Assembly: GCA_028023455.1 (NCBI GenBank)
Contig: JAQFVV010000503.1
Coordinates: forward strand, 391,755-455,754
Length of the DNA stretch: 64,000 nucleotides
Direction: 5' to 3'
Origin: Epiperipatus broadwayi
Taxonomy: Eukaryota > Onychophora > Udeonychophora > Euonychophora > Peripatidae
Part shown: positions 61,200-64,000 of the stretch, piece after piece
Position numbering within the stretch: position 1 is the first letter of the stretch
Layout of the letters: each line of letters starts with the position of its first letter
Made by a program: the position numbers and the translations under genes
Notes under the pieces: model-generated
Told to the model about the DNA's origin: nothing
Seen by the model: the letters and a program-made list of their open reading frames with translations, nothing else
Database searches by the model: none

Positions 61200-61610
61200 A
61201 TTCTAAGACATTTATAATTGGAGATTTAAATGCAGATCAAGAGTTGCTCATGAATAGATTATAAGATCGAGCTATACTGAACAGATTTGAAATTCATTTA
61301 AATAGAATTTTTTTAATAATTAACAAGGGAAATATATGGTGGTGCTAGCGAGTATATGCCGAGGAGGGGTGCAGTTTATGAGTATGCAACTTTAAAAGAG
61401 GGCAAAAGGTCTTGGCATTGGGTAGGCATTCTGCCTTTTATTTGGAACATCTCTAGCCCACTCACAGCTCAAGCCTAGCCCGCACCCAGGAGCTTCGTAA
61501 CTGTGGGGACGCACGCGAAATAATTCCCATGTGCCATTTTTAGCACAGGACTGGGAACCGCAGAGTAAAATATGGGGGAAACGGATTTAAATGATGATGA
61601 CCTTTGCCAA
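61200..61610 (+). repeat. GC-richer retroposon-like block
   Basis: Locally GC-rich, with GGTCTTGGCATTGGGTAGGC, GCACCCAGGAGCTTCGTAAC and AGGACTGGGAACCGCAGAGT (61408-61568). It ends GGATTTAAATGATGATGACC. The LINE in this window ends GGATTGATAATGG(TTGATGATG), so the GATGATGA tail could mark a SINE mobilised by RTE machinery. Just upstream, IIGDLNAD (61213-61236) resembles the LINE endonuclease GDFNA motif. The exact family is unknown and no second copy lies here. Confidence 0.35.
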
Positions 61611-62200
61611 ACAGGAGGATTCCAGCACCCATGCATATTTACTAGCAATACAGCTTAATCTTTAAAGAATTAGTAAAACAAAGGGTAATTCATTAAGGAA
61701 CAGAAGTAGCTCGCTCTTGACTTTCATATTTCATGGCCAGCAGACTCTCAATAAACTTAAGATACATAAATATTCATTTAACAAAATTACTATTATGTAA
61801 ATTACTTTAAAATATATATAAGAGATACTTTTAAATATATAAACGATGGGAGGGGGAAAATGTGTGTTTGTGGTTTATAAACTAAGATGGCAACCACGCA
61901 TCATTTAACTTCCCTATGCAACTTGCATTTGTCTAAAGAAATTAATTATATATTTCATCATAACACATTGAAATAAGACATTTATAAATATAATAGAAAA
62001 TCAACCCAAGCACAAGTTCAGCATACATTAGAAAAATGTTTAAATAAATACATTTATAGAATATACAAAATTGTTAGCTATAGCTTGAAGTTTTCCGAGA
62101 TCTCGGGTTGATTTTAATTACCTTATTCTTTTAACTCTGTCCGTGGGCATTTCCAAACTTGTAGCAAAGTTCTTAAGTAAAGTTATGAGTTTCTTTGATT
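61611..62200. other. Spacer
   Basis: No feature recognised. Sequence becomes less AT-rich towards 62100. Confidence 0.35.
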
Positions 62201-62201
62201 C

Positions 62202-62402
62202 ATGGTTCCACAGCAGCAGTTAGTAGATTTTGGGAGCAGCATTTCATTGGCTGGTTCAGTTGTATTTGATGATACAGTGACAGGACATCGGATTTTGAAT
62301 GACAGACGGCCGAGGCACAGGGCTCCCAAGGAAAAACAGCTACTGCCCCGTTACCCCGATATTCTGAGGTTAAACTATTTTAAAATGGATTTTCTGTCAT
62401 GA
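62202..62402 (+). CDS. Doubtful exon or open frame
   Basis: This is a locally GC-balanced open frame. An acceptor-like GGTTCCACAG lies at 62204-62213 and a donor CAG|GTAGGT at 62404-62409. The frame contains QQLVDFGSSISLAGSVVFDD and HRILNDRRPRHRAPKEKQLL, but stops (TGA at 62400) before the donor. The opposite strand is also largely open. No family recognised. Composition unlike the flanks suggests functional or conserved DNA, but the coding status is weak. Confidence 0.25.
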   Translation: MVPQQQLVDFGSSISLAGSVVFDDTVTGHRILNDRRPRHRAPKEKQLLPRYPDILRLNYFKMDFLS

Positions 62403-62406
62403 TCAG

Positions 62407-62640
62407 GTAGGTTAATTAATAACTCTGTCTAATAATCCTAATTACAATCAATCAGCCCTATTTATATGCTCTCCTTGATTACAATCTAACCCTGCAGTGA
62501 TAAAATCCATTCTTTAATTATTACACATTTGAAAAACACGGTCTGCATTTTCTAATTAAAATCTGTTTGTAAACACTGTTTTATCTTATCAAATGTACTA
62601 GTAAAACTGGCACCAATATGATTAAAATTAGCCACTATTG
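62407..62640. promoter_or_regulatory. Possible conserved non-coding/regulatory element
   Basis: Non-repetitive DNA dense in developmental factor words: AATTACAATCAATCAGCCC and TTGATTACAATC (homeodomain/PBX-like), repeated TAATTA/AATTAA cores, TGTAAACA (forkhead, 62567) and TCTTATCA (GATA inverse, 62583). It lacks the arrays and palindromes that fill the rest of the window. AT-rich DNA yields such words by chance, so this is tentative. Confidence 0.2.
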
Positions 62641-64000
62641 TTCTTTCTCTACCCTCACTGATTTAAAAATGATATGTTTTTGAATAACATTTAACAACCC
62701 TTTACATTTGTCAAACACTATTTCTGAATTTAATTTCCATAAATATTTCTCAGTGATATTATTTCTTAAAGGCAAATAATTATAACGAAATAACATCACA
62801 AATAAATCGATTCAAAAACAATTTAAATAAAATATTTTGATAAATTTTAAGTATTATCGCAGTATGTGTGTAGATGAGAACATGTGACCTACTTTATTGT
62901 ACAAGCATATATACATAATATATACTCGACGGTTTGAAAATAAAACCATTTAAAAACAATTTTAATTATTATTAAACCCCGGGCACCCCATTATACATAT
63001 AAATTTAGGCGGGATTTCAGTAAATATACCCAGTACACACAATAAGATGAAATTAGGGTTTTAAATAAGGCATGAGGGTAGGAAACAGGAAGGCAAGGTG
63101 AAACTAAGATTGGTAAGGCATATCTTACTGTTTCAATATCAAGGCATAATCACCTTGCAATAATGTAGATATATATCAGAATAGAATACAGTAAAGATTT
63201 TCAATAAGTCAAAATGTTGAAGTTTTTCATAAATAAACATTTGCTAGAAGAGGTTAAATAAACAACCTAAGGAATATATATATATATTTTTTTATCTTTG
63301 AAAATTAGTTTGTATTGTCAATACAAAAACCATCTTTATCTTTTTGTTCTTTCACTCTATCTTTTTGTGGAGTTAATTTGTCCATACTTGTTCAGAAATG
63401 ACTGACAGAATTGAGTATGATAAAAAACTAAAAATATACCTATATTTCCTTTTTTTCATATTGATTTTACTTATTTCAGCAACTTTATAAAAGATTAATT
63501 ATCTATACCAAACAAAGGAGAAATATTTTAACATTTAATCAATATATACAAAGTTATTGATTTTAAAATGGACTGTACTGAATATTAATTAACGGCAGCT
63601 TGTAAACAAAGTTTTAAAAAATGCATTAAAAATAAAATGTTAGTAAAGAACGCAGCTTCATTAGTGAAAGATATCTTTGAATAAACGTTTTATTTTTATT
63701 TTATCTTATAATAAACAACAATTTATTATTTGTTTGTTATATATTACACCAACAATAGATTGTAAAATTAAAAAATAGATTGACTAGCAAGTGTATTTTA
63801 AAAATTTTAATTAAAATAGTTAACGTCAACAGACAATAAAACAATGATTCAAAACTGCTATTTGTTAACATTTTAGTTCTTAATATATGAATTTGTTCTA
63901 CAGTACAGGCTTTTTCATATCTACACTCCAATATATAATATATAGGGGGGTTGAACTCAAACTTTCACACGACTCTCAACTATCCAAGCTATCTCATACT
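62641..64000. other. AT-rich DNA without recognised gene
   Basis: No coding, RNA or repeat feature is supported. A small TA run lies at 63275-63288, and a minus-strand open frame at 63737-63931 is low-complexity and unsupported. Confidence 0.4.

Overview
The window looks like nuclear DNA from an invertebrate animal. It is about three quarters A+T by eye, full of (TA)n arrays, and carries metazoan repeat classes: Penelope-like elements with a GIY-YIG domain, an RTE-type LINE ending in a GAT-repeat tail, LTR retrotransposons, a pogo-like MITE, tRNA-derived SINE heads and many foldback repeats. One intact cytochrome P450 exon with consensus splice sites (27646-27783) confirms a spliced eukaryotic genome. 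The sequence alone does not fix the phylum. There is no bacterial-style gene organisation, and most open frames in the window are chance or repeat-derived.

Layout. 0-5 kb: a palindromic MITE, a badly decayed LINE reverse transcriptase, the first copy of foldback family FB1, a possible host exon on the minus strand (2858-3031) and the tail of an old LTR. 6-9.7 kb: a minus-strand Penelope-like element (PLE1) split by a plus-strand RTE LINE with a 14-bp target duplication. 12-18.8 kb: a second FB1 copy and a decayed LTR element with about 1.8-kb LTRs. 19.7-22.9 kb: foldback FB2 and a solo LTR. 23.9-24.8 kb: a pogo/Tigger-like MITE with TA duplications. 25.8-26 kb: a GATA/GGCA microsatellite. 26.8-29.6 kb: a truncated LINE tail, the P450 exon, SINE-like DNA and foldback FB3. 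32-40 kb and 42.6-51 kb: two direct copies of a large repeat R. 51-53 kb: a second Penelope-like element (PLE2), itself interrupted by a tRNA-SINE. 53.3-58 kb: a complete but non-coding LTR element (two 2.07-kb LTRs around 0.6 kb). 58.8-60.1 kb: a 1.2-kb modular palindrome, FB4. 61-62.7 kb: GC-richer unique or SINE-like DNA with a weak exon candidate and a possible regulatory element.

The most interesting signal is RNA rather than protein. Two unrelated repeat groups carry hammerhead-ribozyme-like cores. In FB3 (29.1, 41.9 and 58.7 kb) a CTGATGA box, stem II, GAAA, a tiny stem III and a CCAA/TTGG stem I can be drawn, with a compensatory change in outer stem I. At both ends of PLE2 (51.03-51.14 and 52.90-52.93 kb) stem II shows two compensatory base-pair changes. 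Hammerheads are known in Penelope-like elements and retrozymes. These copies are mostly degenerate but their structure is supported by covariation.
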